DNA of 64,000 nucleotides from Malus domestica (lineage: Eukaryota; Streptophyta; Magnoliopsida; Rosales; Rosaceae). This document shows positions 35,020 through 46,310 of the stretch, piece after piece (position 1 is the first letter of the stretch; each line of letters starts with the position of its first letter). The DNA lies in contig NC_091674.1 of assembly GCF_042453785.1 (NCBI RefSeq), positions 28,469,501 through 28,533,500 on the forward strand. Direction: 5' to 3'. The notes under the pieces were generated by a model. It searched no databases, was not told where the DNA came from, and saw nothing but the letters and a program-made list of their open reading frames with translations. A program made the position numbers and the translations under genes.

Positions 35020-35220
35020 GGAAATGGATATTCTTTGGATTCCTTACTCCTAATTCATCAAGTTCTGGGATCCGAGTCATTGAAATTTGATCAAACGACT
35101 ACAAATATAGACCCACTTTAAAAGTTATAATAAACTTAGTTATTAGATCAAATTTCAATAGCCTGGATCCCCGGATTTGATGGATTAAGAGGAAAAGATC
35201 CGGGGAGGATCCGTTTCCAT
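35020..35220. mobile_element. Foldback MITE, GGATCCTCTCC family, copy 3
   Basis: GGAAATGGATATTCTTTGGA, TAATTCATCAAGTTCTGGGA and TTGAAATTTGATCAAACGAC on the left are mirrored by GATCAAATTTCAATAGCC, CCCGGATTTGATGGATTA and GGGGAGGATCCGTTTCC on the right. Confidence 0.7.
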
Positions 35221-35239
35221 TTTTTAGCATGTTAAAAAG

Positions 35240-35365
35240 AAAAGTCACTTAGTACAATGGTTTATTGATATTTCTCTTCACTTGTAAGCAAGAAGTCTTA
35301 AGTTCGATTCTTACCAAAAATAAATTTGAATCGTATTATTGCTAATTTATTATAAAGCTAAACCC
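35240..35365 (+). repeat. Dispersed repeat with AAGTTCGATTCTTACC motif
   Basis: TTAGTACAATGGTTTATTGA, CTTCACTTGTAAGCAAGAAG, TCTTAAGTTCGATTCTTACC. The inverse form (CACTTATAAGTGAAGACCAC, TAAACCATAGTACTAAGTG) occurs at about 59630-59715. Resembles a tRNA-derived or LTR-associated plant repeat; class uncertain. Confidence 0.5.
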
Positions 35366-36990
35366 AACTTTCCTCCACACTAGTTATTGTAAACAATATA
35401 GTTTGTTAAAAAAAAAAAAATACCATCGTATCAACGATTTTGTATTCCGAAAGAAAAGAGTTTTCCGAAAGTCAAATAAGACATGTCACAAATGTTAAGA
35501 AATATGTGGGGTTGAATAGCATTTTACTGTAATTAGACAGTCAACGAAATTATCAGTTATTTATATTGAACAACTGCAAGAAGTCGCCATGGATGAAACA
35601 TTAGTATTTTACCGTTTAATAATTTATTACTTTTGGTCCCACTATTATTGAAGGGGTGCTCAGCAATATCATCGATAAATATAACATAAATATTCACAGT
35701 TTTTAAAGTTCACAAATTAGTGGCTACAGATAAAAGAATCTTAAAAATAGAGTGCTCCAAAGTAGTAACGGAGCTAATATGGGATCATTGGTTGTCTATA
35801 ATCCAAATAACTTTACAATTGCTACGTATATTGACTGTGTAGTTGTATTTGATCCTTATAAATAGTCATGACAAACTAAATCATAACTTATGCCTTTTTT
35901 CATTTTGTTTTTGTTTATCATCCACGTCTTCCTTTCTCTCTTTTTGTGTGAAACTCTTTTGTGCGAATGCTCAATGAAATGCTTCATTTGACAAACTTTG
36001 GCAATTTTCAACGTTACTCGACAATTTCCTACAGCTGCCATTGAAAAGCCTCTATGATCATAGTAGTTGTCGACATACGTTGGTGTAAGCTTTGGCAAGT
36101 GCCTACCAGGTGCTCAAGAAATGGTCCAAGGAAGTATTCTTTGGTCGAAATTATTACCTCATTATTTGAAAATCCTAGCTCTACCATTGCTCCAAAGTAA
36201 AAATCGTTTAGCCAAACTATAGTGAACACCAGAGAACGACCAGAGAGAAGAGGCAAATAGAAAGGTAAAGGGAACCAAAAGCTAAAGATGAAGGATGATA
36301 AACGCGTATCCAGCATGGGCAAATCAATCATTAATTTCACTGCACCAAGATGGCAAAAGAACGGCAAAGCAAGAAGGCACAAAGGGCACTTTCGCCATTT
36401 CACTGTTAATGAACAGTGCCGGGAAAAACTTAGTTTTGGTATATATAATATTTCATTACGTATCTTTCAAATCATAACTCGTTTAGTTATGTAATTGTGA
36501 CTTGATAAACAAAAGATCTCGCAATATTAACCTAAAAAATATTGGTTTACATTATGAAAAATATTTTGGAGCAGGCCGAGACAAGTAGTTAGCATCATAT
36601 TAAATTACGGACTATTTAACGCTTTGCACTAGTGAAGTACCTATATAGTATGAGATCCTTAGATTTCAGTTTCAATTTATGAACACAATTTTATTAGGAG
36701 ATCGAAAACTGAGCCATATGGTTTCATCTTAATCTTCTAGTTGCATTGCGTGCATCAACTCATCAATCATCACCATGAATGAAAGTAGAAAAGCTGCTTC
36801 TACAAAAAGCACTTGTGGAAAGATGAATCAGAGATGATAGGGTCTACCACTACATTAATACCAACGCTATTGGATTTTACAGACAGCAGCTGTTCTTAAA
36901 ATGGCAACACCTTTGGAGCACACACGTGATACTAACAGTCCCTAAAGCCATTCGGAGATTCGCGATCATAGTAGTTTTTTCCAGCAACCA
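35366..36990. other. Intergenic DNA, no gene accepted
   Basis: The longest frame (36029-36403, minus) has no recognisable domain. The stretch is AT-rich, with CACTGTTAATGAACAGTG (36401-36418) as a small perfect hairpin. Confidence 0.4.
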
Positions 36991-37058
36991 CATTATATAT
37001 TTTTCATTTTGAAATATTTTAAATAACATATGTTAAGGGCTTCATAGAAACTGAAATT

Positions 37059-37422
37059 TGTTGAGAGTATCAATATCACATTGGAGAAATGAAGCATGTA
37101 CTTATAAGTAGATTGGCTACTCACCATATTGTCAATTTATTTTATGGTGGAACCTGAACCCTATTCATGGCATCAGAGCAGGTTAACCAATATCGAAAAA
37201 AGGAGGGAGGAGGGGTTTTGCAAGCATATTGAGAGTATATATCAATCCCAAATCGGGAAAGGAGGTAGAAGGGATCTTGTATGTGCTTATAAGTAGTTGA
37301 ACTAGATTTTGCAAGCATATTGAGAGTATCAATTTCATATCCGGAAAAAGAAGTAGGAGGATCAATCCCACTTCAGGGAAAGGAGGTATGAGGGATATTG
37401 CATGTGCTTATAAGTTTGCTTA
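37059..37422 (+). mobile_element. TRIM-like miniature LTR retrotransposon remnant
   Basis: A 109-bp LTR-like unit, 37059-37167, starts TGTTGAGAGTATCAAT and ends CCTATTCA. It is followed at once by TGGCATCAGAGCAGG (37168-37182), close to the initiator-Met-tRNA primer site TGGTATCAGAGC. Downstream, partial LTR starts (TTGAGAGTAT...CATGTGCTTATAAG) recur from 37231 and 37322. No gag or pol is present. The small LTR and lack of coding fit a TRIM. The last LTR copy appears to be cut by the element at 37423. Confidence 0.65.
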
Positions 37423-38555
37423 GAGCAAGTCCAGCGTTGTTAAACACCATGGGGGCCAGTTGCTCAGCAACCCAAATCGCTAGCCTTCCTTGCTCCAACC
37501 CATGCGGGCAATTGGGCTAAAGGCGGGCCCATGGGAGAGAGGAGGCACGAATTCACGGCCCGAGCACCTGAGGGCGCGCTGATGCAAGACTGACGTCAAC
37601 CATGTTATAAAAAAATTTGTGTCAGGCGTGTGCATAACACTAGCGCATGGGGGAGTGTCACCGACATCTTTTCAGTTGGTGGGGCCTGCGGTTTAAACTC
37701 TGAGATGTTACCGTTTCTGGTGCCACGTGGCACATTCTCGGCCATTGGTTTTCAACAGATATTTTTTTGGACCGTTGGATTTCCAACGGTAAAAAAAAAT
37801 TTCAAACCTCCCCCAATGGCTAGATGACGTGGCACAATATCAGCCGTTGGATTCCAGATCAACAGTCCACATTATTCGCCTTAAAAAAAAGGAAAAAAAT
37901 CGAATATGTTACCGTTGTGCCACGTGGCACAATTTGGAGGGTTGGATTTCAAATTTTTTTAATCCAAAGGCAAAAATTAATTATGTTAATAAAAAATGTC
38001 AAAAATTAATAAAAATTCCGAAAAAAAGTTTAAAAATTAAAAAAAAATGATTTTATTTTTCTATAAATACCTTATCATTATCTTCCACTTTACACCACAA
38101 TTTCATATTTTCTCAAACTCTTTCAACCACATTCCAATCTTTATCTCACAGTTTTTATATACTTTTGTTTCCAACCTAATCCTTGATAGAGCACCAGTGG
38201 GAATTGAAACAAGCTCAAGAAAATTAAGTTCATTTAGTGTGTTTTTTTTATTTGGTGTGTTTATGTAAATTTAACGAAATCTATCGAAATATATCATCAA
38301 AAATTGTCCATTCGGATAATGACACGTGACCCAACGAGACGGATTAAAAATCCTATCCGAAATTACAAATAAAATTATTTATTATTATATTATAAAATAA
38401 AAAATACTAATATTTTATTGCCTATTGCCATGACTATTCAGTTTAATAGTGAAGATGCAAAAGACAATTACTGTTTATTAAAGGCAATTACTAATTATTG
38501 AAGGGGACTCAATAAGCAGTTGCCCTAGGGCCTTCCCACACTAGAAGTGCTCTTA
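37420..38555. mobile_element. 1.1-kb non-autonomous element, TTA target duplication
   Basis: Element 37423-38552 begins GAGCAAGTCCAGCGTTG and ends CACTAGAAGTGCTC, with TTA on both flanks (37420-37422, 38553-38555), suggesting a Harbinger-like element. The interior holds repeated words such as GTGCCACGTGGCAC (37719, 37917), GACGTGGCAC, and CCGTTGGATT with its inverse CCAACGGT. It has no transposase frame. Internal repeats suggest slippage or nested growth. Confidence 0.7.
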
Positions 38556-39278
38556 TGAGTAGGACTAATGGGTGGGCGCCAACGTTTAAAGCATATGCAA
38601 GCAAAAAACATTTTTTTTTCTCTCTTTTACACGTTTTATTCTGCAGAATGGGCAATGGCTTTGCTGGTTGGTTTTTTATTTTTTTTAATTTTAATTTTTA
38701 TTTGTTGTTTTCAACTTGGACACGATTTCCATGCTTATAATAAACGACAAATGACAACCATAGAGGATGATATGAAATGTTCCAATGCTTTGTCTGGATG
38801 CCTTTCAAGTTTCCGATTCTGATGTCGTAAATTGTCCTAGTTCTTATCGCAATTTCCGGATTCATATAACAAACACACAACCGACGATGTTTTTGTGTTG
38901 TTGATTCCACAAAAGAGTGAGAAACCAAAATATTTTGTGATTCTTATGAAATCTAAAAATATACTAGCTAGTGAAATTGGTGGAGGATAAATTCAAAACG
39001 CCAAGGAACAAAGTTATAGATTCTAAGGATTCAAGACTAGCTAGATTCTATAAAGAAAGATTGCCATAGCCATAGGTCGGGGATTTCTTGTGTGTAGACT
39101 GGTCCCTATATTAGTATATCTCTCATCACGTGGTAAATGAAATATTTTCCTAATTATAATTTTAAAACGTTCCCATTACGTGGCACAAGATATTAGTATC
39201 TCTCTCATCACTCCCCGATTTTTTATTAGATTTCTCGTATTATAAGAGCCAAGTGATTTGGACCAACTAATAAATAAA
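38556..39278. other. Intergenic DNA, no gene seen
   Basis: No supported gene or bounded element. Confidence 0.4.
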
Positions 39279-39423
39279 GGATAATGTTGAGGAGACCAAA
39301 ACTTTAAACCAAATGATCTGTTACCAGTAAGAAATAAGCACGTTAATCAACACTTAAGTAATAATCCAATAATCAACCACCACATCATTTAATTTAAAAG
39401 TTTTGATCTATCTAACATTACAC
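39279..39423. mobile_element. MITE, GGTAATGYTAGGGAGA family, copy 1
   Basis: GGATAATGTTGAGGAGACC, AATAAGCACGTTAATCAACA and CCACATCATTTAATTTAAAA appear in the order seen in the fuller copies at 41220 and 46862. Confidence 0.65.
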
Positions 39424-39630
39424 ATAAATAAAAGTTTGCAGATGGGAAATGTGAGTGATTTCACGTCATTGATGAGAAGGTTGGGACATGTTTTGTGCCA
39501 TACCTGAAATGATTACTGTTTTGAGGGGAACACTCAAGTGCCCCATCCACTATACCAAGTTGTGCTTTTAAAAATGGGTAACGGTAGATAGACTAAATTT
39601 AGAGATAAAATTTGTAAATTAAATGATGGT

Positions 39631-40442
39631 AACACTCAAGGACGGATCCACATAGGGACCTGGGAGGTCCCAGGACTCGTCGACAATCCTAAATCACTGC
39701 TAGAAATTTTCCGGGGACCCCTCGTACTCGAGCATGAGGTCTATGCAAGTTGTAGGTTGCAGGTTGCAGTGGCTATCTTCTTCTCGAAGAAGATGATCAT
39801 GCATGGAGAAGAAAGAAAATAGGGACCCTTCCAGCCTCTCTCCTCCTGGCTTCCGCCATGGTCTCATCCATCAATGTACCCACTTCTCTTCCAACCTTTC
39901 TCTGTCGTCTGGTGGGGCAGTACATAAGCCCAAATTTCCCCAAATTATTTCAACCACCTTAGTAATTTTTCTTATGGGTGAAATTTCCTACATAAGGTTA
40001 GTAAGATGGATATGATCTGTCATGGATTGGTAAAATTTGGGGGTGGAGCTGCCATGGGGAGGGAGAATGGGGAGGGAGGCGGTTGGTGGAGGTATGGTAG
40101 CTGTGTTCTTAGTGAGAGAGAAAGTGGATGTTTGGAAACTAGTAAAAGATAAAAATGGTGTGTTTGGTTAGAAAGATAGTGGGAGTTTGGGGAGAGTTTT
40201 ATTTGACCGGTGTTTTAAATTTAGTGGTCCATATTAGATAATCAATAACTTATGTACTCCCTAGTAACTTATAAAACCTCGTAATTATGATTTTATAATT
40301 TGTAATATTGTTTTGCATATGATTTTTGAATGAAATGTATTATATTTAAATTTTCAATGTTGTTTTTGTCTATAAATTTTTTGACCTTTATTATTAGGAC
40401 CCCCGAGTTTAAAATCATGGATCCGCCACTAGTAACACTCAA
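39631..40442. mobile_element. 0.8-kb element with GGCGGATCC ends and 11-bp target duplication
   Basis: TAACACTCAAG at 39631-39641 recurs at 40432-40442. Just inside lie GACGGATCCACATAGGGACC and, inverted on the right, GGATCCGCCACTAG preceded by GGACCCCCGAGTTTAAAATC. A 9-11 bp duplication with such ends fits a Mutator-like non-autonomous element. The frame inside (39803-40015) is not convincing. A further copy type is at 62654-63150. Confidence 0.65.
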
Positions 40443-40566
40443 GTACCCCATCCACCATGCCCTTCAAAAATCTATCTCTCTCCCCCTCTCTCTCCATTTG
40501 CTTTAAATTTGGTTGCGCTGCATGAGGGCCAAAGTGTAGAGGAGAGCTAGTAATATTAGAAGAGAA

Positions 40567-41150
40567 ATGGGGAGTTCTCATGAGCTTGCAAGAAATGGTC
40601 ATAAAGATGTTTCACTTCAAGAACTTAGTGATCGGCTTGCTGAGTTTGCTCAAGTAAGAGGATGGGAACAATATCACAGCCCCAGAAATCTCCTTCTAGC
40701 ACTAGTAATCACTCTCACCCTTTTAGAATCTTATCAATTTATTTACTTTCTTATATGCGGATATATTTTTTTATCATATCAGACGTGAGGTGGGTCAGTT
40801 GCCAGGTCAAAGTAGTGAGTCTACCGCTTGCTTGTAGATTATAATAGCTTAGAATATCATCATGTTAAACGGATAAAATAACTTATATATGGCATGTGTT
40901 TGTGCAGGTGGGAGAGGTTGGAGAACTGTCTGAAATTTTCCAGTGGAAAGGTGAAGTTGCAAGAGGGCTGCCTGACTGGACTTCTGATGACAAAGAGCAT
41001 TTGGAAGAGGAGCTCTCTGATGTTCTGCTCTACCTGATTCAACTGGCAGACGTTTGCGGACTTGATCTTGGACAAGCAGCTCTCACCAAGATTGTCAAGA
41101 ATGCAAGAAAATACCCCGTTGCCAAGCAAACAGCAGCTTCCACCAACTAG
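40567..41150 (+). CDS. dCTP pyrophosphatase 1-like, MazG-fold (DCTPP1)
   Basis: All-alpha NTP pyrophosphatase of the MazG/DCTPP1 family, which hydrolyses dCTP and modified dCTP to the monophosphate plus PPi, keeping the nucleotide pool clean. Two exons, 40567-40704 and 40908-41150, phase 0, GT-AG, giving 126 aa (compact, single domain). Start MGSSHELARNG is followed by VSLQELSDRLAEFAQVRGWEQYHSPRNLLLAL, and the exon 2 junction restores VGEVGELSEIFQWKGE. Metal ligands are expected at Glu49, Glu52, Glu81 and Asp84 (EVGE and EELSD). All catalytic acids are present, so it should be active. The gene is small and isolated, bordered by transposon insertions on both sides. Confidence 0.93.
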
Positions 41151-41189
41151 CTAACCTCAAAATTAAGAACCAGCTCTATATGTTTGGAT

Positions 41190-41219
41190 CCTCTCTTTTT
41201 TTTTTTTTTTTTTTTTTTT
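41190..41219. repeat. Poly-T tract
   Basis: About 25 T directly abut the MITE at 41220. Confidence 0.85.
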
Positions 41220-41389
41220 GGGTAATGCTAGGGAGATTAAAATTTTAAACCAAATTTGCAAGTCAAATGATGTGTCACCAATATGAAATAAGCACGTGAT
41301 CAATGCTTAAGTAGTAATCCAATTGTCAACAATCACATCCTTTGATATGCAAATTTGGTTTAAAAAATTTGGTCTCCCTACCATTATCC
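41220..41389. mobile_element. MITE, GGTAATGYTAGGGAGA family, copy 2
   Basis: Left GGGTAATGCTAGGGAGATTA, AAATTTTAAACCAAATTTGC and right GCAAATTTGGTTTAAAAAAT, TTGGTCTCCCTACCATTATC form about 40-bp terminal inverted repeats. It sits about 70 bp past the DCTPP1 stop, so it may be in the 3' UTR. Confidence 0.85.
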
Positions 41390-41806
41390 TTTTTTTCTAT
41401 ATGTATTTTGGTAAACTCTTGCTGCTTATATTTTCTAGCGTTAGATTGTCAACTATGATCGAAGTTTTGTTTTTGGAGGAATCTACTTCCTTATCCTTCT
41501 TAATAATAACTGAGCTGGACTTACTTTTTATACAAACTATATTCTATCCTAAACTCATCTAAACTATGGGGAGGAAGATCGAATAAGGGTGCGGAGGGAC
41601 AAACACATTCATCTAGCCAACTTGAATAAACCTACGTCTGCTAAGTTGGACTTTAAACCCAAGTGTGTCAGATGAATCAGTTGGACATTGTAGTCATTTC
41701 ATTTTACTATTATTATATATATTGGTTAGGGTTGATAATCTGCAGTGCAAAACTGATGATGCAGTATTTAATCTAGGCCATTACTTTAAGCTTAACAGAG
41801 TAAGTA

Positions 41807-42070
41807 GCAACAACAACAACAACAAAGTATTTTTTTACTAAGTGAGGTCGGTTGTATAAATCTTAGAACGTAATTGCGCTCGATTTTGTGTCATATCCTC
41901 CGTTAAATTCAAATACTCTTAAGTTTTTTATTAGAGTTTCTTCCGAAGTCTTCATAGGTCTTCCTCTATGGTTTAGATTTCCTTCTTTATCCAAACAGTA
42001 TGTGAGTGCAACCAGACAGATTGTCCTTGTGGTCATTTTAGCTGCCTTTTGATAAGGGCCAACCATCTAA
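41807..42070 (-). mobile_element. 3' end of an RTE-type LINE, coding remnant included
   Basis: On plus: (CAA)n at 41810-41826, ACTAAGTGAGGTCGGTTGTA, AATTGCGCTCGATTTTGTGT. This is the inverse of the conserved plant LINE 3' end also seen at 11040-11129. The minus frame 42066-41863 reads through GRPMKTSEETLIKNLRVFE, matching the C-terminal GRPRKTW.E..-type tail of these reverse transcriptases. The rest of the element is missing. Confidence 0.75.
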
Positions 42071-42071
42071 A

Positions 42072-42705
42072 GTGGAGCAAATATTTATAGGTTAGGCTAG
42101 CTTATGATCACAGATTCACAACACAAGCCATAACGTGTGTCGACCATGTTGTGATTAGTGAAAATATATAGAGATTATGATCTTATCCCAATATAGTTAG
42201 TGTGTGGTGGGCTTAAATTTTAATTAATTTATGTTGTTGTGACAATATTTCAAATCAATAACATAATGTTATGTATTGAACTGTCTTATGTGACAATAGG
42301 TTATTAATTTGAGATACTATTATAATAGTGTACCTAGTGGAAAGAAGCCTCCCTATTTGCCAAGGGCCAAATAATAGGGAACGAGCTTTGCGGCCTCAAA
42401 ACAAAACTATCGTCATCGTCCCCAACCCAATCAACCAAAGTGAAGCAGATATAGGTCATTAACCATCGTTTCTTAGTACTCTAATCAATGCATTATTAAT
42501 TTGAGATACCGGTTTTATAATGTATCTGGTGTAAGTAAGCCTATTTGCCAGTGGCCAAGCCGATCACCCAAAGTGGAGCAAATATAGGTCGTTGGCCATC
42601 GCTTCCTAGTACTCTAATTAAAAGGGTTGTCTACGATTACCATGTTGTGATCAATGAAAGCCAGTGGGATAAAGAAAACCTTAGCCAACAAAGTTAGTGT
42701 CTGGT
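42072..42705. repeat. Degenerate tandem repeat, three partial units
   Basis: The ordered words GTGGAGCAAATAT, ACCATGTTGTGAT and GTTAGTGT.TGGTGGG occur in a first unit (42072-42215). TTATTAATTTGAGATAC, CCTATTTGCCA and TAGTACTCTAAT then occur twice (42300-42484 and 42494-42618). GTGGAGCAAATATAGGTCGT and ACCATGTTGTGATCAATGAA return in the last unit (42574-42705). No stable frame. Confidence 0.7.
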
Positions 42706-43779
42706 GGGGAAAAACTTAGGTTAGCTAGTCCCACTTTATCCCACCTTGCTCGCTCACATTAGTATCATGTATGTTGATTCATCCAACCCCGTATTGACTC
42801 CATTCGTGATAATGTGGGAGCTTGTTGTTTGGTAGTCGCACAAGTATGATTATATAATGTCCTTATTAAAAATATAAAAAAATTAACGTGACGGGGTAAA
42901 ATTTGGATTGATTTCTTTGGAGATACAAAGCTGCAAATCTAAAATTAAAGGGCAAGTGTAAAAGAAAAAATTGTATTAAAAAAAAGTGTAAAAGAAAATT
43001 AAAATTATAAAGTGTACAATTTTCTTTTATATTATCTATAAAAAAATTATTTTACATTGTCATGTTTTTTTTTTTTCGCTTAAAAGGGGGATAACTGATA
43101 GCGAATTACATTATTCCAACCCTTTCGGGCTCAGAGGATGCTAGTTTGGAATTGCATTTTACCCATTGCAACAACTAAACAAATTCACAGTTTACAAAGT
43201 ATTGAACCTAAAATCTCTTTTTTTTTTTTTTTTTTTAAAGAGTTGTTTGCACTTTTTACTGAATTACTTTTCGTGATTACATGTTGACAATTTTGAGCAT
43301 ACTTAAATTTTTCCGACCATGAAATGATAGAAAATTGTTGTTTGTCACTTTTAAAAAGTCATTACACAGTCTTTTAAATTTAAACACGGTTAGAATGCCG
43401 AATGACTATTTCAAAACGTTATTAATAATTTCCAAAAATTAAAGCTTAAAATATGAGCTTGCTTTGGGTGTGAGTTTCAAAAGGCTTACTTTAATCTTCA
43501 TGGCAGATCCATGAAAGTGAGACCCAAGAAAGTGATGTAAAGGTAGATGGATTGTCATTTAGCAAAACGAAGGGTACTTTTGTAAATCCAGCTGCAAAAA
43601 ATAATAATAAAATATAAGTTTTTTATGCGAAGCCAAAAAATAATCACTTTGCACCTTGAACTTCTAGATTTGCCCTGCTTTGCCTAAATTTTGTCAATTA
43701 TATCAAGTTGGAGTTAAAATTGATGACGTGGAATGAACCATGCTAATGTAGTATCCATTGAATCCGCATTCTAGCCTGA
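42706..43779. other. AT-rich intergenic DNA, no gene seen
   Basis: Poly-T tracts are at about 43066-43076 and 43219-43236. Nothing coding was found. Confidence 0.4.
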
Positions 43780-43975
43780 TAGGGATCCGTGAATTGTGTC
43801 TGTTCATCTACATCGTGTGATCATAAATTATTTTAAATATTTTTATTTAAAATTAAATACAAACAGTACTCGATAAAAATTGACCGCACAATATACGATG
43901 AACAAACACGATTCACGGATCTTCAGGATCCTCATCAAAAGATCCAAAGAGGATCCTATTGGGCATCCATTGGGC
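43780..43975. mobile_element. Foldback MITE, GGATCC family, copy 4
   Basis: GGATCCGTGAATTGTGTCTG, TTCATCTACATCGTGTGATC on the left, and GCACAATATACGATGAACAA, ACACGATTCACGGATC on the right, form the inverted arms. The same GTGCGATC...TATACAATAAACGGTC layout occurs at 58808-59012. Confidence 0.75.
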
Positions 43976-44309
43976 ATAACGGAGAAGAGCATTTTTGCCA
44001 AATCGTCAAATCTCCTTCCTTGTTAAAGCATCCATCACCCAGAAACTGAAAATTTAAACTCAATGGTATGGCTGCCATATTAACAGTTAAGTGGGTCGTA
44101 CTTATGCCATGTTAGAGTTTTAACATATATGTCAACAAAACTAACGAAAAATGCCAAAGTGAATCAAACATTAAGTTTCGGTGTAAAATGACGAAATTTG
44201 ATTTTCAGAGGGTAAAGGAAGATCAAAACGGAATTTGAAGAGAAGTTGGAAAAATAAGCCTAAAATAAAATTGGGAGATCAGGACCCATAAAGGTCAAGA
44301 AAATTTTCA

Positions 44310-44440
44310 TTGTGTTCGTAATACGAGTAATACACCACAAGTTATAATATAAGTGGTTCATTTTTTTTTTTAAGTTTCATATTTTTTAGCACAAGTATTT
44401 CACCACTTGTATAATAACATGATGTGCTCCGTGTTCGGAG
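44310..44440. mobile_element. MITE-like repeat, CACGTGATGTACCAC family, diverged copy
   Basis: AATACACCACAAGTTATAAT and CACCACTTGTATAATAACAT form an imperfect hairpin. Related to clearer copies at 47263 and 49028. Confidence 0.45.
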
Positions 44441-46029
44441 CCCACTAAAAAAATCTCACTAGAAGGTGGACATCGACTTTAGAAAGAAAAAATCATAAAA
44501 GAATAGTATGATAGTTGATATGATTTTTACCATTTGCAAAAATAGGGATAAAAACACTTAAATACTTGCAAGAGTACAAGGTAATTGTAGTATAGTCGGC
44601 TCTAGCAATGTTGTTCTTCACAGGGAATGAATGAATATTTTATGTTAACCAAATCTTAATTAATTATTTGAAAACAAAGTTTGGAAAAGGGTGATTTTAT
44701 GACCTAAAATATTAAAAACAATTAAATAAATTGGCAAAGTAAATAAAACAAAAGAAAATAGTTTGAAAATCTATTTATGCACTAGAGTTTCACCGCCACC
44801 TTAACAATCCTATGTAGTTCTTCCACTTACTTATGAATTACCCATGCATATTTTGAAGGTTAGGTTTTCCTAATATATATCCTACTTGGAACCTCCAATA
44901 TAGAACGTATATCTAATATACAACCCGTGTGTGGTGTCTAAATCGAATGTGAACATGCAAGACTCATTAAGTTTTGTGAAAACTTTTTGAAAAATCATAC
45001 AACCCTTAAGATGTGTCGTTCATTCTAAGAAGTTACACATATTAACCACAAGCAGCCTCGATCAATTTCAGGGATAGCTCTCAGCCAAAATTACATCAAA
45101 TGACTTTTCTAAATATCCTAATGGTGGCCAATCATCAAGACAAATAGATAGTTTAAACCAGTGATTAATAATTCAAAACTTGCATGCATAATATCATAAG
45201 CAAATTGAAAAGAAACTACATATTTTTACTAAGGCTCACGGTCTTGCCAAGCAAACGGAATTAGTTACTAACAATCACAAAATAAAATGTTATTGAGAAC
45301 ATGGATATAAAACACTTTGTAGGTAAAAAATCTGAAATTCTCCAAAATAATGCATTATTCTCTTCTCCCCAATCTATAATAGCTAAATAGCCTTATTTAT
45401 ACTACAAAAAAATAAAATCCTACCTAGAAAATGTCTTCTAAAAACTAGGAAACATAATAGTAAAGATAATTAGGAAATAAAAAATTTCCTATTTAAACAG
45501 GAATTTAGACTGTAGAGAAAATCTATCTTTTGACCAACCAAATAAACTCCAATTTGGTCTAAAAAAATCTCTTTTTAAAGCTTGAGATGTTCCTAACAAA
45601 TCCCCAGAAGGAATATTTCTCAAAATATGACATCTTGACCTTCAAAATACCTAAAATGTCCATAAACATCAATATGGGAAAGCTGCGCGCTGAGTCTTTA
45701 TTTCATTGCCACGGTCAAATGGCTTGTTAGAAAAATCTGGAATTTTGATACAATCATCTTGAAACACTCACGAAAATCCTCCAATTAGAATCACTCTAAA
45801 ATTCATCCGTTTGATCACTTTTTGCTTAAGAGGAAGTCGAATGTTCTACATTGAAAATACATAACAAAATATCAAAACTCTATCAAAATAACTAATAAAT
45901 TATAACTAAGAGTACGATAAAATATAAAGTATAGTATCGACTCATCAATAGTATAAAGGGTCCCACCAGAGAACTTTCGCACGCTGAACCAATATGGAGG
46001 ATTTGTATTTGATATGTTTATATATTTTT
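44441..46029. other. Repeat-like AT-rich region, no coding capacity
   Basis: Long non-coding stretch without frames above 60 codons and with evenly AT-rich composition. It reads like transposon or LTR-derived DNA, but I could not place boundaries or a family. Gene-like features are absent. Confidence 0.35.
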
Positions 46030-46310
46030 TTAAGAGAAACAGTAGCTTTTATAGAAGATTGAAGAATCCACACAAAATAAAAGAGCTGCAAAGAGTAGCA
46101 GCAACTTAATTACAACAATTCTCTAATAACAAGTCAGAGATGAGGTTCGGGAGATCCTTAAACCAACCTTAAACCAACAACAAAAACAACTAGTATGAAG
46201 GGCATAACGGGCTAAGCGATGAGCAATTATATTGGCTTGATGTTGGACTTGCACATGAGAAGGATAAGCTCCAGTGATCGCAACCGTCATTGACTCGAAA
46301 ACGATCATCC
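46030..46310 (-). mobile_element. LINE fragment with RNase H-like (RVT_3) C-terminus
   Basis: The minus frame 46308-46123 contains HVQVQHQANIIAHRLARYAL and ends LRISRTSSLTCY. This corresponds to the VRREAN..AHRLARFAL...W....P..I..L segment of plant L1-type LINE RNase H domains. The adjoining T-rich, A-rich tail region (46020-46110) fits the LINE 3' UTR. All upstream parts are gone. Confidence 0.75.

Noticed and set aside
35290-35325. tRNA-like B box in AAGTTCGATTCTTACC
   Set aside because: No A box or stem pairing at proper distance; part of a dispersed repeat.
36029-36403. 124-codon minus-strand frame
   Set aside because: Hydrophobic and irregular composition, no domain, no splice or promoter support.
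37630-38268. Chain of small plus frames in the 1.1-kb element
   Set aside because: Low-complexity, overlapping in different frames, no transposase motif.
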